Made by a program: the position numbers and the translations under genes. A stretch of 64,000 nucleotides of DNA from Chionis minor (lineage: Eukaryota > Chordata > Aves > Charadriiformes > Chionididae). The first letter of the stretch is position 1. Every line of letters begins with the position of its first letter. Below, piece by piece: positions 55,901 through 62,387 of the stretch. The stretch is taken from the NCBI GenBank assembly GCA_013398295.1, contig VZSF01007823.1, positions 1,333,092 through 1,397,091 of the forward strand, written 5' to 3'. The notes below the pieces were generated by a model. It ran no database searches and was not told where the DNA came from. It saw nothing but the letters and a program-made list of their open reading frames with translations.

Positions 55901-57941
55901 AGATGTAGAGTCTGCTGTTTCATCCATGTACTCAACATTTGCAATATTAACTGGTTATTTTAAGGAAGGTGAAGATTCATACTCACAACATGAAACAAGT
56001 TGGAGGAGGAAAATGAGAGGGGAAAAAAAAAGGGTTTATGTGTAGGAATAGTCCAAATAACAATATAAAAAACCACTTCACCTAATAAGGCTTGCAATGA
56101 ACTTACGGAACACATTACCTACTAGTAGATTTTGACCCAGAAACAATTAAGGAGTGGGATATCCTGCTACCTGGTGTCCACTGGAAAAAGCTTTTGGTGA
56201 ACTTTAAAAAGTGTGCATAGTAGTATATTTGTAGTCACTTTTGGCAGACAACTTGCCACAGTATTAGCTGCCAGTATCTCAGCACATGATTTTTATAACT
56301 GCATGGGGGAAATGTTAGCTAATTGTCAGTGTTACATATTGATTATGGTGAAAATAGCAGAGTAGTCACTGAAGTGTGTTATTTTCAAGATCAATCTTGC
56401 AAGCAAATATGTTTTTAATCAAGCCAAATCTTACCCAGGAAATTGATGTGCAAGTTTAGGCATCAAAAGACTAGATCTCCCTTCCTTGATACAAGGAATC
56501 CTCTGCAGTGACTTCTGTCCAAACTTGGATAGAAGTCACTGGAGAGGAAATGTTTTCATTTAAAGGGTTACATACCTGTGCTTTATTCTTATTGCAGGCT
56601 CGGCATTATTATCAGATCATAAAAAAGCCAATGGATTTGTCAATCATACGAAAAAAACTGCAAAAAAAGGACAAGTCCCACTATTCTGCGCCTGAGGAAC
56701 TTGTGACTGACGTGCGTCTCATGTTTTGGAACTGTGCAAAGTTCAACTATGTAGGTTTCTAATATGCATGGCTGGGGGGATACAAACCAGAATGTTGCTC
56801 TTTCAAGCTGTCACACTGGTTTAACTACTGGTTCTGTTGATATCAGATACGGGATTGGGATACACAGAAGTATTAATTAGTTCTACTCTTTGGAAATTAT
56901 ATATTTATTTTTTTTTTATGACAGAAATGGAGCTGTATACAGATCTGAGAACTTGAGATACATATGTATCTAAAATTAAAGAGGGACATCTTAGCAGACA
57001 ACTTTTTGGAATAACGCTGAGTTTGCTGTGAGAAGATAGTCATAGCCAGCAAAATATCTAGGGAAACTTCAGGTCCATAGAAATTCCTAACCAATGATGA
57101 CTACTATTCTTTCTAGTTCACTGCACATCTCTTTTTCTTAGAGGTGCAGAAATGTGTTCCTTAATAGCAGCATCTGTTTTTTACTTATATTGTAAATCTA
57201 GGGGGACTGATGGGCTGTAGAAAGTGTGCAGGAGACTAATGGAGATGTAGCAGACAGAACCAAGGCGAGACATTAAGGCAGGGTAGTCATTTGGTTTTGA
57301 TCCTTGATGATTTCTGTGTGCGGTAGCACTGAATGGTTATTTATTCTCTTACAGCCAGATTCAGAGGTTGCTGAGGCTGGACGATGCCTGGATGTATTCT
57401 TTGAGGGCAAACTGAAGGAGATTTATCCAGATAGGCATTTTCCTTCAATACAACAAGATGACTCTGATTGTGAAGAAGTGGAGAGTCAGAATAGCAAAAT
57501 GCCACCCCAAGATTTTCAGTGGCCGTCATATGGACAGGAGTGCATTCAGCCTAAAAGGAGACGGCGCCATGCTGTAAGACTGCAAAAGCAAAAGCATTTG
57601 GTTGCTAAGTGGCCACCCTGCTAATTCTGTTTACAGCTACTGAGGGGAAGTTTTGACAGGGCTGTGTGGGAAAACTGTCAAGCTTCTATCACAGAGATGT
57701 GATCAGTTCTACAATTTTATGTCAAGATCCTCTGAGTGGAATAAAGTGTCAGTTGTGTATAAATGTGTGAGCATGAACAAATGAAGTCTCTCGGGCCACA
57801 CAGTTATCTTCCTAGCAGAAAACTCTGCCAAGATTTTTAAAAAGACTTAGCCCTCTAGCTATTCACTGTTTGTTTTCACAGGAAAGTGAAAAAACTAAAA
57901 GAATGATGTTTCAGCCAGCTAACAGCCTTCCTCAGGTATGA
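3602..57941 (+). CDS. TRIM66: TRIM66 (TIF1-delta), whole coding span of 20 exons; RING/B-box/coiled-coil/PHD/bromodomain chromatin co-regulator
   Basis: Joined exons: 3602-3767, 14710-14813, 19227-19374, 24696-24828, 25455-25571, 27939-28053, 29370-29516, 29654-29771, 31088-31971, 32964-33125, 46642-46914, 47100-47328, 50517-50577, 51452-51626, 52349-52656, 53741-53864, 55424-55498, 56598-56750, 57355-57573, 57882-57941. The lengths sum to 3,771 nt: 1,256 residues plus TGA, with all phases consistent. Domains by residue: RING 10-63, B-box 1 92-122, B-box 2 152-183, coiled coil about 185-300, TIF1 signature-like segment about 295-348, Gln/Pro-rich 350-644, PHD 1014-1055, bromodomain about 1089-1195, basic KRRRR 1231-1235. 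This order defines TIF1 proteins (TRIM24/28/33/66). The remembered mammalian TRIM66 sequence matches from B-box 1 to the C-terminal valine, and stretches such as the PHD core are nearly identical. Known for the family: nuclear repressor/reader role, HP1 binding, and a PHD-bromodomain that reads histone H3. In human, TRIM66 lies between RPL27A and STK33; neither is visible here. Confidence 0.96.
7669..7732. repeat. A/C-rich simple repeat
   Basis: A run followed by AACCAAA-type units in intron 1. The opposite strand is G/T-rich. Confidence 0.8.
12327..12745 (-). mobile_element. CR1 LINE 3' fragment
   Basis: The + strand starts with ATAGAATCATAGGATAG and GGTTGGAAGGGATC, which is the reverse complement of a CR1 3' tail. 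Antisense translation gives the end of the CR1 ORF2 product ([24 protein letters not shown]). The element is 5'-truncated, as is usual for CR1. It lies in intron 1 and is antisense to TRIM66. Confidence 0.9.
13885..13914. repeat. Poly-A run (30 A)
   Basis: Homopolymer in intron 1, immediately followed by GTAAGT. No retrocopy body is recognised before it. Confidence 0.9.
14710..14813 (+). CDS. TRIM66: TRIM66 coding exon 2: end of the RING finger
   Basis: Acceptor TTCAG|GT, donor AAAG|GTAAGT. The split glycine codon 56 leads into CPVC, which supplies the last RING ligands C60 and C63. The following VVENFFLKD segment resembles the post-RING linker of TRIM24 (IIDNFFVKD). Phase 1 in, phase 0 out. 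No stop in the used frame. Confidence 0.93.
14814..19226 (+). other. TRIM66: TRIM66 intron 2 (4.4 kb)
   Basis: AT-rich, with no repeat family recognised. A small AT-type hairpin (10-bp arms) lies at 16315-16337. Confidence 0.75.
19227..19374 (+). CDS. TRIM66: TRIM66 coding exon 3: B-box 1
   Basis: Residues 91-139. Zinc ligands appear as C92, C95, C105, C108, C113, C116, H120 and H122 in ICSTCKEKR...[12 protein letters not shown]. The match to mammalian TRIM66 B-box 1 is nearly exact; the short human protein model begins about here. Acceptor TTCTTAG, donor AAAG|GTACTG. Confidence 0.96.
19989..20271. other. Assembly gap of 283 N
   Basis: Run of N in intron 3, between the B-box 1 and B-box 2 exons. 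No coding sequence is missing from the reconstructed frame, since exons 3 and 4 join in phase. Confidence 1.
22591..24045 (-). mobile_element. CR1 LINE, long copy with reverse-transcriptase fragments
   Basis: The 3' tail (AATCATAGAATCATC) is at the low-coordinate end. The antisense frame 23471-23767 carries RT blocks [14 protein letters not shown] and GVPQGSVLG, and the frame shifts before the ORF at 23077-23454 (thumb region). The copy is disrupted by frameshifts and 5'-truncated. It lies in intron 3, between the two B-box exons. Confidence 0.92.
24696..24828 (+). CDS. TRIM66: TRIM66 coding exon 4: B-box 2
   Basis: Residues 140-183 plus two bases of codon 184. B-box 2 ligands are C152, H155, C164, C167, C172, C175, H180 and H183 ([17 protein letters not shown], then LTEHKEH). 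The acceptor is a tandem CAGCAG: use of the first AG gives Ala-Ala-Glu, use of the second (exon start 24699) removes one alanine and keeps the frame. Confidence 0.95.
24829..25454 (+). other. TRIM66: TRIM66 intron 4 (626 bp)
   Basis: Unique-looking sequence between B-box 2 and the coiled coil. The + ORF 24992-25225 has no recognisable domain. Confidence 0.75.
25455..25571 (+). CDS. TRIM66: TRIM66 coding exon 5: start of the coiled coil
   Basis: 117 nt, phase 2 in and out, completing Arg184. It encodes a helix-prone segment ending SAKQIEDR, identical to the mammalian protein at this point. Acceptor TTTCACAG, donor GACAG|GTAATA. Confidence 0.95.
25884..26480 (-). mobile_element. CR1 LINE 3' fragment
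   Basis: It begins with the reverse complement of a CR1 tail (CACAGAATCACAG, then GGTTGGAAGTGACC). The antisense frames contain [17 protein letters not shown] and [13 protein letters not shown], the C-terminal part of CR1 ORF2. It lies in intron 5. Confidence 0.9.
26745..27782 (+). mobile_element. CR1 LINE fragment, sense orientation
   Basis: It starts in the RT region ([19 protein letters not shown] bases near 26815-26850), continues through the ORF2 C-terminus ([19 protein letters not shown] at about 27400), and ends with CCATGATTCTATG. Several frameshifts are visible. It lies in intron 5, 265 bp from an oppositely oriented copy. Confidence 0.92.
27939..28053 (+). CDS. TRIM66: TRIM66 coding exon 6: coiled coil
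   Basis: 115 nt. It encodes the charged heptad-like segment [20 protein letters not shown], close to mammalian TRIM66. Acceptor CCATAG, donor CTTGAA|GTAAGT. It lies about 160 nt after the 3' tail of a + strand CR1. Confidence 0.95.
28054..29369 (+). other. TRIM66: TRIM66 intron 6 (1.3 kb)
   Basis: It contains a T run (about 28180-28195) and the ancient CR1/L3-like fragment. Short ORFs on both strands at 28263-28490 look like chance frames. Confidence 0.75.
28790..29015 (+). mobile_element. Ancient CR1/L3-like 3' region
   Basis: The stretch has the landmarks GTGTGGAACTCCTTG, AATTAGACAAATTCATAG and TTGCTGGAGACTGGAAGAC, in the order typical of old amniote CR1/L3-type 3' ends. It is diverged, and the boundaries are approximate. 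It lies in intron 6. Confidence 0.6.
29370..29516 (+). CDS. TRIM66: TRIM66 coding exon 7: end of coiled coil, start of TIF1 signature-like region
   Basis: 49 codons, phase 0 at both ends (residues 262-310). It encodes REK-type helix followed by [20 protein letters not shown], the conserved aromatic-rich segment after the coiled coil in TIF1 proteins. Acceptor TTAACAG, donor CTG|GTAAGA. Confidence 0.95.
29654..29771 (+). CDS. TRIM66: TRIM66 coding exon 8: TIF1 signature-like region
   Basis: Residues 311-349 plus one base. It contains [14 protein letters not shown], matching the tryptophan-rich end of this segment in mammalian TRIM66. Intron 7 before it is only 137 nt, the shortest in the gene. 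Acceptor CACCAG, donor TTTTG|GTAAGA. Confidence 0.94.
29772..31087 (+). other. TRIM66: TRIM66 intron 8 (1.3 kb)
   Basis: No repeat or RNA gene recognised. Opposed ORFs at 30145-30396 overlap each other and lack domains. Confidence 0.7.
31088..31971 (+). CDS. TRIM66: TRIM66 coding exon 9: large Gln/Pro/His-rich exon
   Basis: 884 nt, residues 350-644, the largest coding exon. Low-complexity Gln/Pro tracts lie in the middle (for example around 31680-31720). The conserved tail [20 protein letters not shown] and [20 protein letters not shown] matches mammalian TRIM66. The region is probably disordered apart from the short helix near residue 600. The frame stays open upstream to an ATG at 31012, so the AG at 31087 was chosen because it joins exon 8 in phase. 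Donor CACAA|GTAAGT. Confidence 0.95.
31972..32963 (+). other. TRIM66: TRIM66 intron 9 (992 bp)
   Basis: Nothing recognised beyond splice sites. Confidence 0.7.
32964..33125 (+). CDS. TRIM66: TRIM66 coding exon 10: Ser-rich linker with a PxVxL-like motif
   Basis: 54 codons, residues 645-698. It encodes an acidic/serine-rich segment ending [16 protein letters not shown] (residues 656-663) contains PVIPL, which fits the P-x-[VI]-x-L pattern of HP1 chromoshadow-binding motifs; the human protein has a related KPALPLDK at this site. Acceptor TTTGTAG, donor AAAG|GTATAA. Confidence 0.92.
33583..35566. repeat. Duplicated block, copy 1 (1,984 bp)
   Basis: Repeats at 35732-37715 with a constant offset of 2,149 bases. 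All ORFs translated in the two blocks are identical. It sits in intron 10, and copy 1 ends at a single N (35567). Confidence 0.95.
33765..35252 (+). mobile_element. CR1 LINE, sense copy inside the duplicated block (copy A)
   Basis: 5' part with the AACAAGGAGGGTCTGGTGGG block, RT region ([16 protein letters not shown]), and the 3' tail CTATGATTCTACTCTATGAT. A decayed stretch at about 33910-34130 interrupts it. The frame is broken by stops and shifts. It lies in intron 10. Confidence 0.93.
35568..35730. repeat. Short third copy of the block's left edge, flanked by single Ns
   Basis: These 163 bases equal 33453-33615. They lie between N at 35567 and N at 35731, as expected of a small contig placed between two overlapping ones. 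Confidence 0.93.
35732..37715. repeat. Duplicated block, copy 2
   Basis: Matches 33583-35566, starting AGAACAACAC immediately after N 35731 and ending ATGCA before unique sequence continues. Confidence 0.95.
35914..37401 (+). mobile_element. Same CR1 copy repeated by the duplicated block (copy B)
   Basis: Identical ORFs and landmarks to copy A at a constant offset of 2,149 bases. It is most likely the same genomic insertion represented twice. Confidence 0.93.
41400..42000 (-). mobile_element. Ancient CR1/L3-like fragment
   Basis: The + strand reads as the reverse complement of old CR1 ORF2: a TTGCCTGGTAATTTAGTAGG landmark, then the GAGCCAGGGTGACCAGAAAT and CAAGGTGCAAGCACG positions in order. 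It is heavily decayed. It lies in intron 10. Confidence 0.65.
46577..46637 (+). repeat. 61-nt uninterrupted pyrimidine tract with 11-bp tandem units at exon 11 acceptor
   Basis: Three full copies of CCTCTTCTCTT (46584-46616), a partial fourth, then a T run, end 4 bases before the exon 11 acceptor at 46642. It serves as the polypyrimidine tract for that exon. Confidence 0.9.
46642..46914 (+). CDS. TRIM66: TRIM66 coding exon 11: low-complexity middle region
   Basis: 91 codons (residues 699-789), beginning [20 protein letters not shown], which matches the mammalian segment after the ...VRK exon end. The rest is Ser/Pro/Ala-rich and diverged; the mammalian protein is much longer here because of repeated Ser-Leu units. 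The acceptor TTCCGCAG follows an unusually long pyrimidine tract. Donor TGCAAG|GTAGGA. Confidence 0.93.
47100..47328 (+). CDS. TRIM66: TRIM66 coding exon 12: contains EEPINLS, a CtBP-like motif
   Basis: 229 nt after a 185-nt intron. It encodes an acidic start and then [13 protein letters not shown] (residues 823-835), conserved in the mammalian protein. PINLS resembles PxDLS/PxNLS motifs bound by CtBP co-repressors; binding is inferred only. Acceptor CTGAAG, donor AAAGAAG|GTACTA. Confidence 0.92.
47329..50516 (+). other. TRIM66: TRIM66 intron 12 (3.2 kb)
   Basis: It contains the ancient CR1 at 48720-49560 and an unexplained 141-codon + frame at 48271-48696. The remainder is unrecognised. Confidence 0.75.
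48720..49560 (-). mobile_element. Ancient CR1 fragment
   Basis: Landmarks in order on + : CTAAACAAATCTGATGG, CTCCTCATGGGTCAGGG, GCTGCAGCTGGGGCCTCTGG, GGCATTCGCCTTTTTTGC, TTGCTGATGAAAATGTTGAT. This is the reverse complement of CR1 ORF2 C-terminal sequence, far more diverged than the other copies. The antisense ORF 48868-49125 is a remnant. It lies in intron 12. Confidence 0.7.
50517..50577 (+). CDS. TRIM66: TRIM66 coding exon 13: short linker exon
   Basis: 61 nt encoding an acidic linker (residues 866-885, junction codons included) with no known domain. Support comes from the strong acceptor (TCTGTTCCAG), the donor GTCAG|GTAACA, and phases that fit exons 12 and 14 exactly. Without it exon 12 (phase 1) could not join exon 14 (phase 2) in frame. 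Confidence 0.85.
50578..51451 (+). other. TRIM66: TRIM66 intron 13 (874 bp)
   Basis: About a third is the CR1 RT fragment. The rest is AT-rich. Confidence 0.8.
50985..51297 (+). mobile_element. CR1 LINE internal RT fragment
   Basis: The open frame 50955-51281 contains [14 protein letters not shown] and [16 protein letters not shown] followed by FADDIKLG, the CR1 RT core including the ADD motif. No 3' tail is seen, so it is truncated at both ends. It lies in intron 13, about 155 bp before exon 14. Confidence 0.9.
51452..51626 (+). CDS. TRIM66: TRIM66 coding exon 14: conserved [13 protein letters not shown] block
   Basis: 58 codons. [13 protein letters not shown], then [17 protein letters not shown], is almost identical to mammalian TRIM66. 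This is a conserved, uncharacterised block before the PHD finger with beta-strand-like patterning. A + strand CR1 fragment ends about 160 nt upstream. Acceptor GATTATAG, donor AAAG|GTGAGT. Confidence 0.95.
51627..52348 (+). other. TRIM66: TRIM66 intron 14 (722 bp)
   Basis: No repeat recognised. The last 180 bases stay open in the frame of exon 15. Confidence 0.75.
52349..52656 (+). CDS. TRIM66: TRIM66 coding exon 15: linker and most of the PHD finger
   Basis: Residues 945-1046 plus two bases. PHD ligands C1014, C1017, C1026, C1029, H1034 and C1037 are visible in [19 protein letters not shown] and CPKVFHLSC. The acidic lead-in IENED is the surface that reads the H3 N-terminus in TIF1 proteins. 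The split codon at the donor (CCAGT|GTGAGT) makes residue 1047 Val, where mammals have Gly. The frame is open for 61 codons upstream of the acceptor, so the start rests on the polypyrimidine/AG at 52348 and the fit to exon 14. Confidence 0.94.
52657..53740 (+). other. TRIM66: TRIM66 intron 15 (1.1 kb), splits the PHD finger
   Basis: Nothing recognised beyond splice sites. Confidence 0.75.
53741..53864 (+). CDS. TRIM66: TRIM66 coding exon 16: end of PHD finger and linker
   Basis: It completes Val1047 and encodes GEWVCTLC, giving the last PHD ligands C1052 and C1055 (C4-H-C3 complete). The linker [12 protein letters not shown], then CDQK, matches the mammalian PHD-bromodomain linker. Acceptor TTTTGCAG, donor CAGAAG|GTGGGA. 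Confidence 0.95.
53865..55423 (+). other. TRIM66: TRIM66 intron 16 (1.6 kb)
   Basis: It contains the perfect inverted repeat at 54197-54261. The remainder is unrecognised. Confidence 0.75.
54197..54261. repeat. Perfect inverted repeat, 28-bp arms with 9-nt loop
   Basis: The left arm 54197-54224 (CTTCTCAGACATCTACTTAG...) is the exact reverse complement of the right arm 54234-54261, separated by TCTAAGTAG. It lies in intron 16, about 330 bp after exon 16. RNA from either strand could fold into a near-ideal hairpin. Confidence 0.95.
55424..55498 (+). CDS. TRIM66: TRIM66 coding exon 17: bromodomain helix Z and ZA-loop start
   Basis: 25 codons: [20 protein letters not shown] and PVSPL, residues 1089-1113. 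It matches mammalian TRIM66 closely. Acceptor CTTCTACAG, donor CTCTG|GTAAGT. Confidence 0.95.
55499..56597 (+). other. TRIM66: TRIM66 intron 17 (1.1 kb)
   Basis: The stretch near 56090-56220 (GAACTTACGGAACACATTACC, reading on +) faintly resembles an old CR1/L3 3' end; this is too weak to call. Confidence 0.7.
56598..56750 (+). CDS. TRIM66: TRIM66 coding exon 18: bromodomain core
   Basis: 51 codons, residues 1114-1164. It contains [18 protein letters not shown] (ZA loop with PMDL) and [14 protein letters not shown]1163 is at the position of the acetyl-lysine-binding asparagine, so the pocket looks intact. Acceptor ATTGCAG, donor AACTAT|GTAGGT. Confidence 0.96.
56751..57354 (+). other. TRIM66: TRIM66 intron 18 (604 bp), inside the bromodomain
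   Basis: Nothing recognised beyond splice sites and a T run near 56907-56917. Confidence 0.75.
57355..57573 (+). CDS. TRIM66: TRIM66 coding exon 19: bromodomain end, acidic tail and basic NLS-like stretch
   Basis: 73 codons, residues 1165-1237. [20 protein letters not shown] is the last bromodomain helix; DDSDCEEVE is an acidic tail; QPKRRRRHA is a probable nuclear-localisation stretch. The donor is GCT|GTAAGA. If this donor is not used, the frame continues 17 codons to a TAA at 57622. Confidence 0.95.
57740..57745 (+). terminator. TRIM66: Candidate intronic polyadenylation signal AATAAA in intron 19
   Basis: AATAAA is followed by GU-rich GTGTCAGTTGTGTAT and ATGTGTG, a typical cleavage context. 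It lies 118 nt after the TAA (57622) reached by reading through exon 19, so it could end an alternative terminal exon. Confidence 0.4.
57882..57941 (+). CDS. TRIM66: TRIM66 coding exon 20: C-terminus and stop
   Basis: It encodes 19 residues starting [10 protein letters not shown] and ending NSLPQV, followed by TGA at 57939-57941. Mammalian TRIM66 ends NSISQV, so this is the conserved terminus. The acceptor is TTTTCACAG. Confidence 0.92.
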   Translation, partial: ESEKTKRMMFQPANSLPQV

Positions 57942-60900
57942 CCTCTGCAAGATATGAGATTTGCTATGAGGAGTTGAGCAGCATAACTAACAGAGCTAAG
58001 GTGTGTGGGAGGAAAGCAAAGCACTCGAGCTGTTTATTTAAACTCTCCTAATCTGCTGACCATATGCCTTATTTCTAGATGTTGTGGATAGATAACAGAT
58101 CCAAAGTGTTTGAATCTGTCAATATTCAATCTGTTAAATCATATATATGCTTTGCAGTGTTTTCACTGAAGTACTAATGTCTTGGTGATAGGTAATGATG
58201 ATTAATAATAAAGGTAACATGCTAATAATATCTAATACTGCAGTACCATTTTATAATCTGTTCAACGTGACATCTCTGTTTTATAAAGCACAGGTAACCA
58301 TGTAATAATCTTGCAACCTCCATGTGAATGTCAGCCATGCTTTGTGATAAATACAATATGTAGTCATAAAAGCCCTAATCCCGTTGTGTTATTCAATGAC
58401 CTTTCTGGGAGCTTGACTGCTCAAGGCCTATGAGATACAGTCTAATGTGATTATCTGATTCGCGGTTTCTTTTGAAGCTGAGCATTTTCATTAAATCACA
58501 AAAGAATAAGTGCTAATACTAGGGGTCTGCATTACCTGTTTCTGAGTGGATACTGGATGCTATGTTTGCAAGGAATGATTCTTTTGGTATCTAATTCATG
58601 CTCGGTAAAGTAGTGTGGGATTTCTTGGGTCTCAAAGGTAGCATTTTTATGCAATGCAAGCCAGTTGTTTTTCTTTAAAGCAGATATTGGAATTCAGTAA
58701 ATTAACAATGAGGCAAATTACATGGTTATAGAAGTGCCTATAAAATAATGTCATATATTCCTGATTTTCTCTTTGCTTATTTCTTGTAGTTGTGATTACC
58801 AACAGTGCTAGAAGATGATGATAATGTGTATGTGTAGAAGCTCAAACAGAATGAAAGAATGTCTAAGCTTTTTTTTTTTTTTGATAAATTCCACAATGTA
58901 TTCACAGAACACCACCAAGGGCAAGAAGAGAAATTTTAGAGTTCACTTGAACAAAGGGTGGCATGTTATTGTAAAGCCTGAAGGGTGGGATAGGTAACAA
59001 GACATGACACCTGATCAGAGAGTGATGGTTTGCAAGCTGCTTCCCACCTCTTCCAGAGGCAGGTGAGCCAGATCTTTGTGTGGCCAATGCTTTCTTCATG
59101 TGTGTGAGGGGCATCTTCCTCCTTAGAGCTCTGCCCAGCAGCATAAAGCTGGACTGTGGTCTGGCTCTGAGAGAGAAGGGTTGTTGCAGATCTCAAACTT
59201 ATTAAAAGTTCATTTTAATTAGGTTCCTGTAAATAAAGATGATATTTTCAGCATAGTTTATATGGGCTATTTGGTCTGGTAACCATGTATGTTATTTTAG
59301 ATAACACTTTAAAGTAAAGGTTTATATACGAAATAATAAGATGTGAATGTTATATTCTACTGTCTATGTGACTTACTGTTTGCCATTAACATTGAGCTGG
59401 TGTTTTCTTTCCGTTGAAGAAATGAAAATCTGGATATTATAAGCCGACTGGAAAACTGTGAGATGAAGGGGCAGCCTTTATATTTTCTATATGTGAATTT
59501 CTATGTGTTTGCTTTCTGTCAAACTCCTGTTCTCAAAACAGTAAGTGTCTTGGCACAGGGAAATGAGGGCAGGTTTGTAACTGAATTAATCACCCTTAGC
59601 TGTGCTACAGGTATCACCTTTTCTCAGTTGGTAATTAATTCTTCCACCAAAGACCTATCTTTTACCATTAATAGCACAAAAAATGATATACTGTAGAGGC
59701 TTCATTGAGGGGCAAAGGTAGAAATGGGAGATAATATTGACTCCGTCCTCGTTTCCTGGAAGAGCAGAGTCAACAAGAGCCTGCTTCTATTTCTTAAAGG
59801 CTGTAAGTTTGTTAACTGTACCATTAGTTTTGAAGAACACCTGTTTTAATAAAATTTATCCAGGGTATATTATACCTTTATTAAAAACAGAAGTGTACCA
59901 GTTTGTCATCGTATATAGATACCCTTTGCATGTGTGCTGGTAGGACTCTATGGCTTGAGCACTGTTAAGGCTAAGTTTGTTTTTTATTTTATGGTTTTTT
60001 TGTTTAACTGTCACTAAGACATAGTAACAGTTAAAAAAAAATACTCATACACTTCATGTCATGTTGGTGGGCAGAACAAAAACTGAACTCATATGTATGA
60101 CTTCACATACTTTCAAACACAAATCTGCGGGTCAGCAACTTCACGATACGTTGCACGTCGTAAGAACATTATCCACCTCAGACATTACCTTAAAATTTCT
60201 GGCTTGTGATGTTCCTGCTGCTGGAGACCATGCCACCAGGGCCTGTAAATTCTTGGGGTGTTTACTCTGTTGAAGTCCAATTGTGCACGGGTAACGGCAC
60301 TGACATATAAGAATATACATATATATAAGAATATATATATATTAAGAATATATATATACAATATATATTGTATAAAAATACACATAAGTATAACAGTAAC
60401 ACTGTGGAAACCCCAGCGAATGTGCTAGGCTCCTGCAAATGCAATCAAGGGCACAATTTTTCCTTTTTTCTTTAGTAATGGGTTACACATAGAACGGGAA
60501 AATCCTTTTTGTGCTTAAGCAGTTGGAAAAGAGATTAATTATCCTTCAGTAATAGGTCTGTTGGAAAAGAAATGACAGATACAAATTTGACTTTCATTCC
60601 CGTACAGACAATTTCAAAGACGTACTTCTTCCAGTATCATTGCAGAGGAATGATGTTAAGGTTAAGATAAACAGGTGTTTAACAATTCAAATTATTGAAT
60701 GACTGCATGTTTGTGTGTAATGTGCTTTGCTGAACAATATGTGAAATTTATTTTTGCACATCAATATGAAATTTTTGCTCTGAATATATCTGCTTTCAAT
60801 TAATATATGGATTGTATAATATCATTTAACACTTATTAGCTAACTTGATAACTACTGATGGTAAGGCAGAGTGGTTACAAAAGCAGCTATGCTAACACAG

Positions 60901-61562
60901 GAGATCAGTTTTCTATTTGTGCTGGAATTTTCAATACGAAGTAGATATTTTGCATTTTTATTTTTCAACTACTGTAACTTACTGAGAACCAAACATGCCA
61001 TGAACAAGTAACAAAAAATGTTTGTAGTTTAAGTGTATGTATACATTAAAGTACCACTTACTAGGGAGATGAAAAAATTATCGTCTTGTATTTCATCAGA
61101 AGGAATCAGAAAAGATATTCTAAAATTAAAAATGTTAGAAATTGAAGAATTAGGGAATAATTTACAAAAAAATAGAACAAAAATATTGCATTGGCAAAAA
61201 GTGTAGCAGACACTGCAAGTGTTTTTTGGTCATTATTGGTTCCTTTCAATTTGGTTTATGGGAGTATAAAACTATCAGCAGCAACTTTCTGACGTGGAGG
61301 CCTAATGGCTTGAGGGGGTGAGGAATCGTTCTTTCAGGGTTACAGCTGTGCTGCTCTTCAGACATAATTAAGAGTAAATTTGTAGATAGAGCTAACTTTT
61401 TTTATTGTACAAACAGGAAAATGTAGAAAAACTTCTGGGCATGCAATTTGTTCAAGTGTGAAATACAAGCAATACACTTCAAAGCTAAATACCAGCTGAG
61501 TTTCTCTGACTTGAATTAGATATCAACAAGATAATCTGAGGGAAAATAAAGACAGGCAGTAG
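57942..61562 (+). other. TRIM66: TRIM66 3' UTR and 3' flank
   Basis: Untranslated DNA after the stop. AATAAA signals occur at 58207-58212 and later (for example near 59232 and 59849); which is used cannot be decided. It contains a T run near 58869-58882 and the TA repeat at 60304. No STK33 exon, the human neighbour on this side, was recognised. Confidence 0.5.
60304..60382. repeat. AT-rich (TA)n-type simple repeat
   Basis: Interrupted ATAT and ATATAAGA units in the 3' flank. Self-complementary and likely polymorphic. Confidence 0.85.
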
Positions 61563-61904
61563 TCATGGGCTAAGGAGGATGAACATCTTTTGAACCTGTA
61601 GATCAGGAGCAGGAAGTGAGATGTGGAGTGATTGCTTTTTGAGAAATGTTACCCCAATGTCTGTTCCTGCCCTTTGGTAAGCGTTCATGAAAGTCCATTG
61701 CAGTGTGTAGTTGTGTGTGTTCTCATGACAGCGTTTAGTAGGTTGGTAGTATTGGTCTACTAAGTAGACTTTCATAGAAGTTTGTATTAGGATCTGTAAC
61801 AGCAGGAACAAGGTATTTGGATGGCTTTGCCATGAAAAGTGTTTACCATGTTGGGAATACTTACTGTGGAGATGAGAAATTGCAATGTTCAAATCTCTTG
61901 TCAA
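61563..61904 (-). pseudogene. Unassigned - strand ORF, possibly a downstream part of the Penelope-like fossil
   Basis: 113-codon open frame, about 120 bp downstream (in - orientation) of the Penelope RT fragment. It begins MTRDLNIAISHLHSKYS. I do not recognise a GIY-YIG nuclease or any other domain in it. It may be the RT-nuclease connector of the same decayed element, unrelated repeat, or chance. Confidence 0.25.
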
Positions 61905-62027
61905 ATATCTAGCTCCACTTGCTCCATTTTCATTCCAAATGTCTGAAAAGAGGTTCTTGAAAGATGTTTCTCAGATAACTTCTTTCTGCATAAGATATAA
62001 TTTGTAACCGATTCCCTATAAAGTCTA

Positions 62028-62387
62028 TCTCACAGTATATTTTTGCTGTAGAGAAGTCTTTTTTAGGTTATGGAGATAAGACATGCAGGTGTTTTTCCCA
62101 GAGCAAATAGGGTAATGTCTGAAGGTCAGGGAGTATTTTACTGCTTCTGGAGAGTGTTTGAGATGGTTAGCACTTTTATGGATGTAGCAACACTGATTTA
62201 TGGCTGTGCTGTGGATGTTAGTTTGTAAGTTACTATTCTTGATCTTGATTGTAGTGCCCAGGACAGTTACGTCAGTAGGGAAGTGTTCCAGAGGCAGTCT
62301 GGTACTAAGGCAATGCTTATTAAATTTGTTGTGAAAGTCAGTGAGAGAATCCAGGTTTCTGGTACAGAAGATAGAGATGGCACTTAG
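62028..62387 (-). mobile_element. Fossil Penelope-like element, reverse-transcriptase fragment
   Basis: The - strand has a stop-free frame of 120 codons. It contains LDSLTDFHNKFNKH, LGTTIKIKNSNLQTNI, YIHKSANHLKH, VKYSLTFRHYPICS and YLHNLKK. These follow the Penelope-like RT order after the catalytic YxDD (F..lN, FLDT.I.i.n..lQT.lyrKptd, YlH..S.HP.H, i.YSqalR..rICS, L..Lk). The position of the YxDD motif reads SAISIF, so the catalytic aspartates are absent. The ends are decayed. It lies 3' of TRIM66. Distant homology was judged by eye only. Confidence 0.72.
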
